Origin: Papio anubis
Lineage: Eukaryota > Chordata > Mammalia > Primates > Cercopithecidae
NCBI RefSeq assembly: GCF_008728515.1
Contig: NC_044977.1
Location: forward strand, 166,765,139 to 166,829,138
Direction: 5' to 3'
Length of the DNA stretch: 64,000 nt
The notes beneath the pieces are model-generated. The model was not told the origin of the DNA, did not search any database, and saw only the letters and a list, made by a program, of their open reading frames with translations. This document shows positions 11,290-22,850 of this stretch, in pieces (the stretch's first letter is position 1; each line of letters opens with the position of its first letter). A program made the translations under genes and the position numbers.

Positions 11290-11535
11290 ACTTATCACTA
11301 GGACTAGAATATCCGATGTTCCTTGGGCATCTCTATCTTTATGTGGTTTCTCCATGTAATATCTCCAGGACGGTGGGTTCAGTGTAGCTGGACTTCTTTT
11401 ATGCACCCTCCAGATTCAAGAACAGAGAATATAGACTCCACCTCTCAATGGAGCAGTATTAGTGTCACACTGTGTAAGGATCAACATGTGAACAGGGATG
11501 CTTGTTGAAGCTGCCTTTGGCAAAGACAACTCTCC
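11290..11535 (-). mobile_element. MLT1-type LTR fragment, antisense
   Basis: The 5' part of an old MaLR LTR in reverse: agctggacttcttttatgc near 11387, gactccacctctcaatgga near 11434, ttgttgaagctgcctttgg near 11502. Confidence 0.6.
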
Positions 11536-11831
11536 CAAAGACTTTTTCACTTTTCTCTTTTTTTACTTCTTTATGGTTATACAATTAATGCTTATTGTAA
11601 TAAATTATATAAGAAGTTAAAAATCACCTGCCTTCATCATGAAATAAGTAGCATTATTGTTTTGATAACAATCCATTTGCAAATCTCTTTGTGAATACGT
11701 ATATACATAATTTTGAAGGAATGAGGTTAAATCATAAATATTGTTTTAATGTGTAGTGTCATATGAACTATTCTAAAGTTTTCTCTTTGGTTTATTATTC
11801 TTCTAAATCTCTAAATCAAATGATAAGGTCT

Positions 11832-12303
11832 CTATTAGTTTCCTGATGCTGCTACAACAAATTAACCACAAACTTAAAACAATAAAAATTTATTCTTGCA
11901 CAGCTGTAGAGGCAAGAAGTCCGAAATCAACATCGCTGAGCTGAAATCAAGGTGTAGTTAGAGCTGTGCTCCCTCTGGAGGCTCTAGGGGAGAATCAATC
12001 TGTTGCTTGCTCCTTCTAGCTTCAGGTGTCTACTTCCATTCCTTGGCTTGTGGCTGCATTACTCCAATCTCTGCCTTCATGGTCTCATTGCCTCTTCTGT
12101 TTTTATCAAATCTCCCTCTGCCTCTCTCTTGTAAGAAAACATGTGATTGCATTTAGGGCCTACCAGGATAATCCAGTTCGTGATCTCCTCATCTTGAGAT
12201 TCTTATCTTAACCACATATGCAAAGTTTTCCCATAAAAAGTTTTATATATAGGTTTTAGGTATTAGGACCTGATATCAAGTGGCCATTATCCATTCCATT
12301 ACA
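11832..12303 (-). mobile_element. MLT1 LTR, nearly full length, antisense
   Basis: The plus strand starts with tattagtttcctgatgctgc and runs through aaatttattcttgcacag, agtccgaaatcaa, ccttggcttgtggctgc, tctccctctgcctctctc, atttagggcctaccagg and ggtattaggacctgatatc to ccattacaaag. That is the full order of an antisense MLT1 LTR. It interrupts an older LINE. Confidence 0.85.
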
Positions 12304-12829
12304 AAGGCCTAACTTATTCTTTTTGTTTCATAATATTATACAATATAGAAGTTACAATTAATTCAACAATGTCCCATATAATGGCTATTTCTTTTTATTA
12401 CCTAAAACATTTTTAAAACCTTATAAATTATAAGAACAATAAAAAATTATCCTTAACTTTGCTTCCATTGCCTTTCAAAAGTACAACTAATTGTATATCC
12501 ATTCATAATTTCCATGTATATACAGGTGAATATGTGTGTATATATATGTATGTACATCACTTTTATACAAAGAGGAAAAGTTGTACATGTGTTTATGTCA
12601 GTTTTTAAATGTATTTGTTTTACTAATCTTGGAAATTTTTTCCTATCTGCATATATAAATCATATAGATCCACCATAATCACCATAACCAGTTTCCTATT
12701 AATGAGTATTTAGGTTGTTTCACTGTTTTTCAGTTTTAAACATTGCTGCAATAAATGCTTAAGTATGTGTATCTTTAAGCTCTGTATCCTTAAAATAAAT
12801 TTTTAGCAGTGGAAATGTTAGACTAAGTG

Positions 12830-12861
12830 ATATCTATCAACATTTTAATGTTGATAGATAT
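12830..12861. other. perfect 14-bp inverted repeat, 4-base loop
   Basis: Arm 12830-12843 (atatctatcaacat) pairs exactly with 12848-12861 around the loop ttta. It lies in the old LINE remnant. Part of the second arm (gttgatagatattac) resembles the LINE consensus, so the first arm may be a local inverted copy. Confidence 0.95.
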
Positions 12862-13007
12862 TACTAATTTTCCTTTCAAAAAGTTACACTAATAAGGAAA
12901 ATGTTAAAGCTATTTTTAATAGTCATATAGCTTTAGCGCGAGTGAAATGTGATTCTGCCTGTAGCTGTTGTAGATGCTTCAGAATAGACATTAAAGAGAC
13001 ACTCAAA

Positions 13008-13344
13008 GCTGGGTGCAGTGGCTCACGCCTGTAATCCCAGCACTTTGGGAGGCCGAGGCGGGTGGATCACGAGGTCAGGAGATTGAGACCATCCTGGCTA
13101 ACATGGTCTCAGGTGACAGGTGAAACCCTGTCTCTACTAAAAAAAAAAACAAAAACAAAAAACAAAAAAACCCCCAAAAAATTAGCTGGGCATGGTGGCA
13201 GGTGCCTATAGTCCCAGCTACTCAGAGGCTGAGGTAGAAGAATGACGTGAACCTAGGAAGCGGAGCTTGCAGTGAGCCAAGATCGTGCCACTGCACTCCA
13301 GCCTGGGCAACAGAGTGAGATGCCCATCTCAAAAAAAAAAAAAA
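13008..13344 (+). mobile_element. Alu (AluY-like) with a 14-base insertion
   Basis: A full-length dimeric Alu with cacgaggtcaggagattgag, the middle A-rich region (13140-13180) and a 3' A tail. Imperfect target-site duplications (acactcaa before, tcactcaa after) bound it. About 14 extra bases (13108-13121) separate aacatggt from gaaaccctg. The minus-strand frame at 13253-13435 is an Alu artefact. Confidence 0.95.
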
Positions 13345-13599
13345 AGTCACTCAAGAATTTGTAAGATCTCTCTAAGCAGAAAATGTAGTAAGGAGGGTAT
13401 TTGATGGAGAGAGAATAGGAGGAACAAAAGAACAAAGATGAAAATATGTGAGGCCTTCAGGGAACAACTTTTGATAGTGAAGAGGAAAATTTAGTATTAA
13501 TAAGAGATATTACTGTCTTAATTACATTTAGTAAATACTTGATAAGCATGTTGCTAGAAGCCCTAAGCTTCCATTAGATTTAAGTTTTTTAGGACAAAT

Positions 13600-13860
13600 G
13601 AAGCTAGCTGCTGCAACAAACATTTCCTAATATCAGTGACTTAACCAAATAACAGCTTACTTATTTCTCTTATTGTCAAGGTGTAGGAGGGAAGGTTTGC
13701 TCTATCCAGTCCTTCAGAGATCCAGCATTCTTTCATGCTGGGGCTCCACCATCTCTAACCTGTAGTATCAAGGTTGCTGTGCTGTCATTTTGTTTTTTAG
13801 TCAGCAGATGGGTCAAGGGAGAGGGAACATGATAAAGCCCATCCATTTAGCTGCCTTATT
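13600..13860. mobile_element. ancient repeat, family not assigned
   Basis: Order of words: gctgctgcaacaaac, ccagtccttcagagatccag, ggctccaccatctctaac, tcaaggttgctgtgctgtc, tcagcagatgggtcaagg. This resembles an old mammalian LTR or SINE-like repeat in reverse, but I cannot name the family. Confidence 0.4.
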
Positions 13861-13869
13861 AATTTTTCC

Positions 13870-14385
13870 TGCATAATGAGTTATGCCAGAGTTTATCAGG
13901 ATGAAACAACACACATTTATAATCTCATAGTTTCTATAGGTTAAGAATCTGGACATGACTTGACTGGGTCCTTTGTTTCATAGTCTCTCTGAAGGCTGCA
14001 ATTAAGTTGTCATCCAGAGCTGAAGGCTCATCTGAAGGCCCAAATGAGAAAACATCCTTATTCAAGCACACTTGCACTTACATGGCTGTTGGCAGAATTA
14101 AGTTCCTTAAAGGCTGTTGGACTGAGGGTATTAGTTACTTGTTATATGAGGCTCTTCCAACATGGCAACTCACTTCAACGAACTTGGCGAGGGAGAGCAT
14201 CTGCTAGCAAGAGGGACGCGATGCTCTTATGTAATCATGGAAATGACTTTGATGTATTTAATTGGGTAGAAGAAAGTCACTAGGCAATCTCATATTTAAA
14301 GAGAAGAAATTAATTAATGTAAGGGAATCAAAATTGGAAGAAAGGCATTACGGGGGACAACTTTAGAGTTGGCCTACTACTTGTA
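13870..14385 (-). mobile_element. MLT1/MaLR LTR, antisense
   Basis: The plus strand gives aacaacacacatttataatc near 13906, ctctgaaggctgcaattaag, catggctgttggcagaatt near 14080, aggctgttggactgaggg near 14111, agcatctgctagcaagag near 14195 and ttatgtaatcatggaaatg near 14227, in MaLR order. The frames at 14007-14283 are inside it. Confidence 0.7.
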
Positions 14386-14675
14386 CATTGGTCCCAAAGT
14401 GATGTATTACTGTTAATAAATGTTATTGGCACAAAATTGTCACACTGGCCTTGCCTAGAGGTAGAGGACTAGGAAATATAGCTTAACTCTGTGCTCAGGG
14501 AGAAGAAAAACACTTGATAAGCATCTACCCAACCTCTGCCACAACATTCTTAGTGTTCAAAGCTTCTGTGTTACTAGGTTCATAATGAGTCATTAAAGAA
14601 AATAAGAGTTCTGAGACCTGAGCTAACCTTTCAGGCCATGAGACAACGAGTACCGTCACCTCTATTATCAGTATT

Positions 14676-14966
14676 TCTTTTTTTTTGGAGATGGAGTTTT
14701 GCTCTGTCAGCAGGCTGGAATGTAGTGATGCATTCTCAGCTCACTGCAACCTCTGCCTTCTGGGTTCCAGTGATTCTCCTGCCTCAGCCTCCTGAGTAGC
14801 TGGGACTACAGGTGCATGCCTCCATGCCTCCAAGCTAATTTTTGTATTTTTAGTAGCGACGGGCTTTCACTGTGTTGGCCAGGATGGTCTCGATCTCTTG
14901 ACCTCGTGAGCTGCTCTTGGCCTCCCAAAGTGCTAGGATTACAGGCATGAGCCACTGCACCTGGCC
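14676..14966 (-). mobile_element. Alu, antisense
   Basis: Begins with the T-run of its tail and runs to cactgcacctggcc. It has the antisense Alu order (ggagatggagttttgctctg, ctcactgcaacctctgcc, cctcccaaagtgctaggatt). A short agtattt on both sides fits a target-site duplication. Confidence 0.95.
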
Positions 14967-15762
14967 AGTAGTATTTTCTTAAAATCCAAACAGACAATTA
15001 ATTTAGCTATGTTATAAGCTAAATTTATTTAATTTATTTCTTAAATGACTCTACATTCTGAATAACCTCTAATTGGTGTAGTAATAAACTATATTTTCAT
15101 AGATATGCTGCATATATATAGAAAATCATGAATCTGGCATGAATTTGAAAAGGACATTTTTTTTTCCCACAGGTAGATTTTTTAAAATGCCTTTGATGTT
15201 ACTCATAAGTAATTTCTTCTTGCGTAAGGGAAGTCTTCATTCCAGTAACAATAAAAGGGGATATTATTTTCTTACTATGCTAGCTACTTAGGTACAATTC
15301 TCTTTAAAAAGTATAGGGGAAAGGCTTACTCCTCATTTTACAAACAATTACACATTGACTGCTCATCAAAAATTTTGTTTTCTAATTATAGATCTGCCAT
15401 TATACATCTATGTGAGATTTAGTAAGTCATTTAACTTTCTTGTTTAACTGAGATACTTAGTTCTTGATAATCTATAAGTTCCTTCCAGTTTTAAAATTCT
15501 GAGTTAATGAGTGAAATCAGAAAATCTAATAACTTCAATTAATGAACATATTTACAGTTTTAAACATAATGTTTTTTGAACAATTATCAATTGTCTTTTT
15601 CTCATCTATTGCTATGTAGAAAACTTTTAGTGGCCTAAAATCACCATTTAATTAGGCTTACAGATTTTGCGGGGCCTATCTCAGATAGGGCCCTATAGGA
15701 ATAGCATTTTCTGTTACACAATGTTCAGGAACTCTCTGTGTGGCTTGGGCTTCTGTCAGAGC
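14967..15762. other. unassigned AT-rich sequence
   Basis: No recognised repeat or exon. It is mostly A/T-rich words and lacks a frame with identifiable content. Confidence 0.4.
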
Positions 15763-15786
15763 ATGGCCATGGCCATGGCCATGACC
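15763..15786. repeat. (ATGGCC)n hexamer repeat
   Basis: Three and a half uninterrupted units of a hexamer that contains a palindrome (ccatgg). On the minus strand it gives a His-Gly run within a 72-codon frame at 15676-15894 that has no other coding signal. Confidence 0.9.
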
Positions 15787-16296
15787 ACTGGTTCCCAGGA
15801 AGGAGCATCTGTGAGAATGGCCAGAAAGCAAGGATTCTAAGATAAAGAGGGGGAAACATTGTGGCTTTAAAACAATTATCCTTGGAAGACACATGATGGC
15901 ATCACTTTTATAATACGCAATTGGTTGAAACAGAAAGAATCCTGCCCAGATTCAAGGGGAGGGAACATGACCCATTTTTAATGGGAGGAAAAGTGTTAAA
16001 TAATTTGGTGCTATGTTTTAGAGTGCAACATTTTAAGCTAATTGCCATGAATTTTGTTTCTATTTTAAATGTATTTGAATTTGGAGGGCTTAGTATAAGA
16101 GGAATAAAATAGTTTACAGATCTTTAGATAAATAGAGTGTTTAGTAATACTTTCTAGTAATAGAAACTTTTACAGTAGTCAAAAACAGTTAATAAATAGG
16201 AGCCAGTCTTTTCACTGCTCTGTTTGACATCACTGTCTGTTAAAAGGCAATAAAACTAGGCAGTTATTATGCTTGGTCAAAATGAAAACAGGTTAG
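15787..16296. other. unassigned sequence
   Basis: No recognised repeat. The frame at 15921-16112 (plus) has no nameable domain. The target-site duplication of the following Alu lies at 16279-16296. Confidence 0.35.
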
Positions 16297-16599
16297 GGCT
16301 GGGCACGGTGGCTCATGCCTGTAATCCCAGTACTTTGGGAGGCTGAGGCGGGCAGATCACGAGGTCAGGAGTTCGAGACCAGCCTGACCAACATGGTGGA
16401 ACCCTGTCTCTACTAAAAGTACAAAAATTAGCCAGGTGTGGTGGTGCATGCCTGTAATCCCAGCTACTCAGGAGGCTGAGGCAGGAGAATTGCTTGAACC
16501 CAGGAGGCAGAGGTTGCAGTGTGTCCAAGATTGTGCCACTGCACTCCAGCCTGGATGACAGAGCAAGACTCTGTCTCAAAAAAAAAAAAAAAAAAAAAA
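16297..16599 (+). mobile_element. AluS-type, full length
   Basis: A dimeric Alu beginning ggctgggcacggtgg, with tcgagaccagcctgacc typical of AluS, and a long A tail. Target-site duplications: aaaatgaaaacaggttag (16279-16296) and aaaatgaaagcagcgtag (16600-16617), which differ at a few positions. Confidence 0.95.
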
Positions 16600-16744
16600 A
16601 AAATGAAAGCAGCGTAGTACATATTGTTGTCTTAAATAGTTCATTATTTATGTTACTTCTCTAGTTCCTGAGGGGACATTAGAATTTTCTTCCTGGATTT
16701 TGTAACTAACACAGTGCTTTTATGTAAGTTGTATTATTTATTTT

Positions 16745-16860
16745 CAAATAACACTGCAAACCTAGGCATTATTAAACCTACTTAAAAATGGGGAAACTCA
16801 AGTTTAGAGGGTGTGTCTCTTGTTCAAGATTACCTTAGAGCTGAAATATAGTTATTTTAA
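16745..16860 (-). mobile_element. MIR fragment, antisense
   Basis: Antisense MIR core: aaaatggggaaactcaagt, tttagagggtgtgtctct, then cttagagctgaaat. Confidence 0.55.
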
Positions 16861-16879
16861 TGATAATTTTAGTATCTGT

Positions 16880-17165
16880 GTCAATTAGGATGAGTTGTTT
16901 GCAAGAAATAGAGAATAAAATTCAAAGTGGCTTAAAAATAAGTAAAAATGTTGCTATCAGACATGTCACATTGTCCAGAGGTGTAAAGCTTTTTGGGATG
17001 GTTAATTTAGATTTTTAATGGTTTTGTCAAGGACCAATTTTGTTCCATCTGTTTTCTTGCTATCCTCAGCATATTGGTTTTGCCACTAACACCATCCAAA
17101 TTCATACAGCCTTACAGTCAAATATGTCAGCTCCAGCAGGGTAGTTTTCTCCATGGTTATCTCTT
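16880..17165. mobile_element. ancient repeat, family not assigned
   Basis: Words such as tcaattaggatgagtt, caaagtggcttaaaaata and ttgctatcctcagcatattg match the texture of a mammalian-wide repeat also seen at 23815-24330. I cannot give the family name. Confidence 0.4.
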
Positions 17166-18309
17166 TTTAAATATTGATAAAAGCTTTCCCAAGAAAGGCA
17201 CATCTTGGACGAATCTAATTGGGGAGGTGTGCAAAAACAGAAAATGATAATATAATGTGGTAAGTGCTGTATAAGAGACATGGACTAAGGGTCACTGGGC
17301 ACAGAGGTTGCAGTTCCTGATTCTGTAGAATGCAGAAGTTCTCCATGAGTAGTTCCTCATGGATTTCCCAAAGGATGAGTCAGAGTTCAACAGATAGGTC
17401 AGAGGGGCTAAGCTAGGATTTTCACATAAAGGGAATAGTATATGCAAAGGCAGAGAGGGAGTGAAGAGCCCACGTAGAGATTTTGCATTTACAATAGGCA
17501 GAGCAGGCTCCTGCACAAGGGTGTGAGAGTAACAGGAGCTCAGGATAAATAAGGGAAGGTCAGACAAAGTGGATTTGCCTTGCTTTTATCCAAAATAAAT
17601 AAAAAACAAGGTTTTTAAAATTTATTTTGGGGAAGGAAAGAAAGTTGAAAAAAAAAAAAAAATAGAGATGCCCTGAGTCTTTATTCCTTACATATGGGCC
17701 TCGGGGGAGTTTAGACTCTGCAGATTCCTCTGGGATCAATAATCGGCAAACACTTGTTTTTTTCTTACTATAGGGTTTTATGACTTGCAAAATGAAGTAA
17801 ACATTGAAAGTGCCTGCCCTTTATGAGCTTTCTAGGTATAAAATAATAACATAGCAAAAAGGTTGTAAAAAATAAAGAAACCCATAACTAATATCAGTGT
17901 TTTGTTTTGTTTTGCTTGTTCTCTCTCTGTCTTCCCGAGGAGTTGGTCCTGTGCTCAGCATGTTGAGATGACAATCTGCTCATAGTGTGGGCATCTCAAG
18001 TCATACTAATGTTGCTTTAGGAAATTGTAGTGATAGTGGAATCGCATGGTATAGCAAAGGCTGGTAAAGAAACCTTCAACAAGGTCAATGATAATATGTG
18101 AATTAGTATACTTTTTGTTGCAGAATATACACTTCTTTCTGTTTATTTCCACTGACGTATTTTAAAATTATTTTAATGACTAATAACTGTTATAAACTTC
18201 AGAGAAAATGGAAAAGGAAGTGATGTCATACATTAAGTGAATGGCAAGCCAGTATATATGTTATAGTCAAAACAGCAAAAATGTATGTGAGAAACAATTC
18301 CATGTTTTG
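17166..18309. other. unassigned sequence
   Basis: No recognised repeat except a 15-base A tract near 17650 and a (TTTTG)3 near 17903. Two minus-strand frames (17292-17567, 91 codons; 17560-17790) have no recognised domain. Confidence 0.35.
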
Positions 18310-21300
18310 GATATAAGAACTCGCAAAAGGAACAACCTAACATCACACCTTGAGGAACTAGAAAACAAGAGCAAACAACCTCAAAGCTAGCAGAAGAATA
18401 TCCGTAACCAAAATCAGAGCTGAGCTGAACAAAATTTGAGATGCAAAACTATATACAAATAATCAACAGAACCGAAAGTTTGTTATTTAAAAGAATAAAC
18501 AAGATAGACCACTAGCTACAATAATACAGAAGAAAAGAGAGGGGATCCAAAAAAAGTCCTCCAATCAGAAATGACAAAAGGGACATTGCCAACAGACCTC
18601 ACAGAAATACAAGAAAACCGTAAGAGACTATTACAAACACCTCTATGTACACAAGCTAGAAAACCTAGAAGAAATTGATAAATTCCTGGAAAGGTACAAT
18701 CTCCCAAGATTGAACCAAGAAGAAACTGAAATTCTGACCAGGCCAATAATGAGTTCCAAAATTAAATCAGTAATAAAAAATCCTACCAACCATAAACAGC
18801 CCTGGACCAGATGGGTTCACAGCCAAATTCTGCGAGATGTACAAAGTAGAGATGGTACCAACTCTACTGAAATTATTCCCAAAAAGTCAGAAGAGACTCC
18901 TCCATATCTTATTCTATGAGGCCAGCAACATTCTGATACTAAAACCTGGCCGAGATACCACAAAAAGGAAAACTTCAGGCCAATATTTCTGATGAACCTA
19001 AACACAAAAATCCTTAGCAAACAAAAAACCCAACCAACCAACCAAACACATGAGAAAAACTAGCAAACTGAATGCAGTAGCAGCCCATGTAAAAGCTAAT
19101 CCACCACAATCAGGTAGCTGTATTCCTGAGATGCAAGTTTGGTCAAACATAGACAAATCAATAAATGTGATTCATTATATAAACAGAACTAAAAACAGAA
19201 ACCACAGAATCATCTCAAAAGACACAGAAAATGCTTTTGATAAAATTCAACATACCTTCATGTTAAAACCCTCAATAAGCATTGAAGGAACATATCTCAA
19301 AATAATAAGTCATCTATGACAAACTCACAATCAACGTCATACTGTACAGGAAAAGCTGAAACTATTCCTTTTGAGAATGAAACAAGACACGGATGCACAC
19401 ACTCACAACTCCTGTGCAACACAGTACTGGACACACTCACAACTCCTGTGCAACACAGTACTGGAAGTCCTAGTCAGGGCAAACAGGCAAGATAAAGTAA
19501 TTAAAGGTATCCACATAAGAAGAAAGGAAGTCAAACTTTCTCTTTGCACACGACATGATGTTATACATAGAAAACCCCATAGTCTCTTCCCAAAGGCTCC
19601 TAGATCTGATAAACAGCATTGGCAAAGTTTCAGGTTACAAAATTAGTAGCAGTTCTGTATACCAGTAACATGGAAGCTGAGAGCCATATCAAGAATGCAA
19701 TCCCATTCGCAATAGACCCAAAAAGAATAAAATACCTAGTAATACAGCTAATCTGGGAGATGAAAGATCTCTACAATGAGAATTATAAAACACTGCTCAA
19801 AGAAATCAGAGATGATACAAACAAATGGAAAAATATTCCATGCTCATGGATAGGAAGAATTAATATCGTTAAAATGGCCATACTACCCAAAACAATGTAC
19901 AGATTCAATACTATTCCTATAAAACTACCAACATCATTCTTCACAGAATTAGATAGAAACTATTCTAAAATTTGTATGGAACCAAAAAGTGCCCGAATAG
20001 CCAAATAGCCATCTAGCCAAAGAAATCTTAAGCGAAAAGAACGATGCCAGAGGCATCACATTACCTGACTTCAAACTTTTACTACAAGGCTATAGTAACC
20101 AAAACAGCGGACTGTTGGTACAAAAACACACACACACAGACCAATGGAACAGGTTAGAGAACTCAGAAATAAATCTTCACACCTACAGCTATCTGATCTT
20201 TTATACAGTCGACAAAAGCAAGCAATGGAGAAAGGATTTCTTATACAATAAATGATGAGATAACTAGCAAGCCATATGAAGAAGATTGAAACTGGACACG
20301 CTTCTTTAACCATACACAAAAATCAACTCGAAATGGATTAAGGACTTGAATATAAGACCTAAAACTATGAAAACTGTAGAATAAAACATAGGAAATACCA
20401 TTCTGGATATAGGCCACGACAAAGATTTCATGACAAAGTCTCCAAAAGCAATTGCAACAAAACAAAAAATTGACAAGTGGGACCTGATTAAACTAAACAG
20501 TTTCTGCACAGCAAAAGAAGCTGTCAACAGAGTAAACATAAAACCTGCAGAACGGGAGAAAATGTTTGCAAACTATGCATCTGACAAAAGTTTAATATTC
20601 AAAATCTATAAGGAACTTAAAAAACAGCCCCATTAAAAAGGGGCAAAGGATATGAACAGACATTTCTCAAAAGACATACATATGGCCTTCAAGCATGTGA
20701 AGACAATGCTCAGTGTCACCAATCATTAGAGAAACGCAAATCAAAACCACAATGAGATACCATCTCATACCAGTCAGAATGGCTATTCAAAAAATAACAT
20801 TCTGGCAAGGTTGTGGAGAAAAGGGAGTGCTTTTACACTGCAGGTGGGGATGTAAATTAGTTCAGCCACCTTGGAAAATAGTTTGGAGATTTCTCAAAGA
20901 ATTTAAAACAGAACTACCATTTGACTCAGCAGTCCCATTACTGGGTATGTACCCAGAGGAATATAAATCATTGTGCCAAAAAGACACATGCACGTGGAAG
21001 TTGATTGCAGCACTGTTCACAATAGCAGAGTCACAGAATCAACCTAGATGCCCATCCACAGTGAATTGGATAAAGAAAATGTCCTGCATATGGAATACTA
21101 CACAGACGTAAAAATAATGAAATTATTTGCAGCAACATGGATTGAACTGGAGGGCATTATCCTAAGTGAATTAACATAGGAACAGAAAACCAAATACTGC
21201 GTGTTCTCACGTATAAGTGGGTGCTAAACATTGAATACAGGTGGGCCCAAAGATGGGAACAATAGACACAGGGCCCTACTTGAGGGTAAAATATAGGAGG

Positions 21301-21470
21301 AGGGCGAGGGTTGAAAAACTACCTACTGGGTACTATGCTGACTTGGGTGACAAAATCATTAATACACCAAGCCCCAGCAACATGCAATTTACCTGTGTAA
21401 CAAACCTACACAAGTACCCCCTGAACCTAAAATAAAAGTAGAAAAGTAAAATAAAATTCTAAAAAAAATT
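18310..21470 (+). mobile_element. L1, 5'-truncated, ORF2 RT to 3' UTR (L1PB/L1MA age)
   Basis: A sense L1 of 3.2 kb starting in mid ORF2 (aacaacctaacatcacacc near 18331) and running through the reverse transcriptase region (agccctggaccagatgg near 18799) and the C-terminal region to the 3' UTR and A-rich end. The ORF2 frame is broken many times. The longest surviving pieces are 19619-20008 and 20713-21111, the latter being the ORF2p C-terminus. It lacks the 5' UTR, ORF1 and endonuclease, so it cannot mobilise. The 3' UTR wording (agtaccccctgaacctaaaa near 21412) points to a pre-L1PA8 subfamily. Confidence 0.92.
19397..19464. repeat. 34-bp perfect tandem duplication inside L1
   Basis: Copies at 19397-19430 and 19431-19464 are identical. 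The unit begins acacactcacaactcc and ends cacagtactgg. It is absent from the L1 consensus as I know it, so it arose after insertion. Confidence 0.95.
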
Positions 21471-22569
21471 GGTAAAAGGACAGGATGAAAGTGAGGTTCA
21501 GCCACCCTTGACTAATTGTTATCGTACATCTTTTACTACTTCTAACTTCTTTCTAAATAAATTTTAAAAACCACACTAAATGGATTTAAATCCCTGTCTA
21601 AATAGAAGAATAGTGTATTTTATTTGTTTATTTTAAAACCTTTAAATGCATACAGGTGTTCCAAAGTCCTGCTGCTCTCCCTCACTTAAAAGACAAAACA
21701 AAATTTCTTGTTAGACAAGCAGCTGCTGGAATTAACAAAAAGCATGTGAATATGCAAATATATGTTAAGATTATACTTATTTGACAATAATTTAAATAAT
21801 TATATAAATAATTGTATTTAAGACTTTTTTTTGACTAATTTTTCACATTATCCCTTTCTCAGTGCTTTTGGAATCCTGACCTAACATGTTTATTCTTTTT
21901 GTGTTTTTACTTCTTGTGTTTGCTGGACTGTTAATCTTAATTTCAAAATTTTATCTCTTGACATCGAACTTGGTTAGATGGTTGTTTCTCTGGCTGCTGC
22001 TTTAAAACTTCAGCTGTGAGATAACATGGCAGGGATATTTTCTGACTGAGCTAGGCCTCAGGACCTGCGGTTGGCCTGGAATCAGGTCCAAATGATGCTA
22101 TTTCCTGCTGCTTACTTTAGTTAGTGAGAGTGTTTTTTACATTATTGTTTTGGCTGCTTGACTCTGGCTTTGTCCAAGGAACTTAGATTTCTATTTTTGT
22201 CCAGTTGGTGGCCCACATTCTCTAGAGAATCAATATTTTTTTTTGATGAATGACTACAACATCCTTTTTAAAAGCACCTTTTCCCTGTCCCATAACTTTT
22301 GATATTTGAAGTATTTCCCATATTTAAGAGTGTGACTCTGGCTAAAGTTAGCAGCAATGTAACTTTACATCCGTGGTATCTCTACTCTATGCCCTCTCTC
22401 TTCTTTGTGTGGGTGGCCAGTTTAAACTGTGCTTAGTTTTTTGGCTTTATACTATCCAGAATCTCTTTTTTTGCTGGCAGTCTACAAAATCTGGAACATG
22501 CATATTGGGTGTTAAAGATAAACATGGCAAGTCCACTTACTGACTAGTAGCTACAACTCACATTCTGCC
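21471..22569. other. unassigned sequence
   Basis: About 1.1 kb without a recognised repeat. There is no gene-like frame longer than 60 codons. Confidence 0.4.
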
Positions 22570-22850
22570 CAGAGTACTTGAGCACTAATATATTCAAGAA
22601 AGATTTAGTGAGCAGATACTATGTGCCAACCTGGCACTGTAGTAGTTTTTGAGGATGGAAAGAGGAGAAAAATAAGATCTCAGCTTTTGCGAATTTCATA
22701 GATTGGTATAAGGTGACACATACTCAAAAGACAATAGCAACACAATGTGTTTTATGCTGTAAGAGGGAATATAACTTGCTTTAGACATTGTCTTTGCTTT
22801 TGAGGATGCACCTTAGTGGAGAGAGAAATCAGCAAAAAGATATGTATATA
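22570..22850 (-). mobile_element. L2 3' end, antisense
   Basis: The plus strand has agatactatgtgccaacctg near 22615 and tggcactgtagtag, followed by the usual antisense L2 order (gaatttcatagattgg, gacacatactcaaaag). Confidence 0.6.

Larger units (their letters stand above)
11575..12905 (-). mobile_element. old L1M-type LINE remnant, antisense, split by MLT1
   Basis: Both sides of the MLT1 at 11832-12303 carry the texture of an ancient antisense L1 3' region. On the right side aatgagtatttaggttgttt near 12700, attgctgcaataaatgct near 12743 and ttttagcagtggaaatg near 12801 are the usual landmarks. Divergence is high and the left edge is uncertain. Confidence 0.5.

Noticed and set aside
15676..15894. 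72-codon minus frame with a His-Gly repeat resembling a metal-binding stretch
   Set aside because: The repeat comes from a DNA hexamer microsatellite, and nothing else supports coding.
19619..21111. 129- and 132-codon plus-strand frames that look like reverse transcriptase pieces
   Set aside because: They are remnants of L1 ORF2 in a 5'-truncated element, not host genes.
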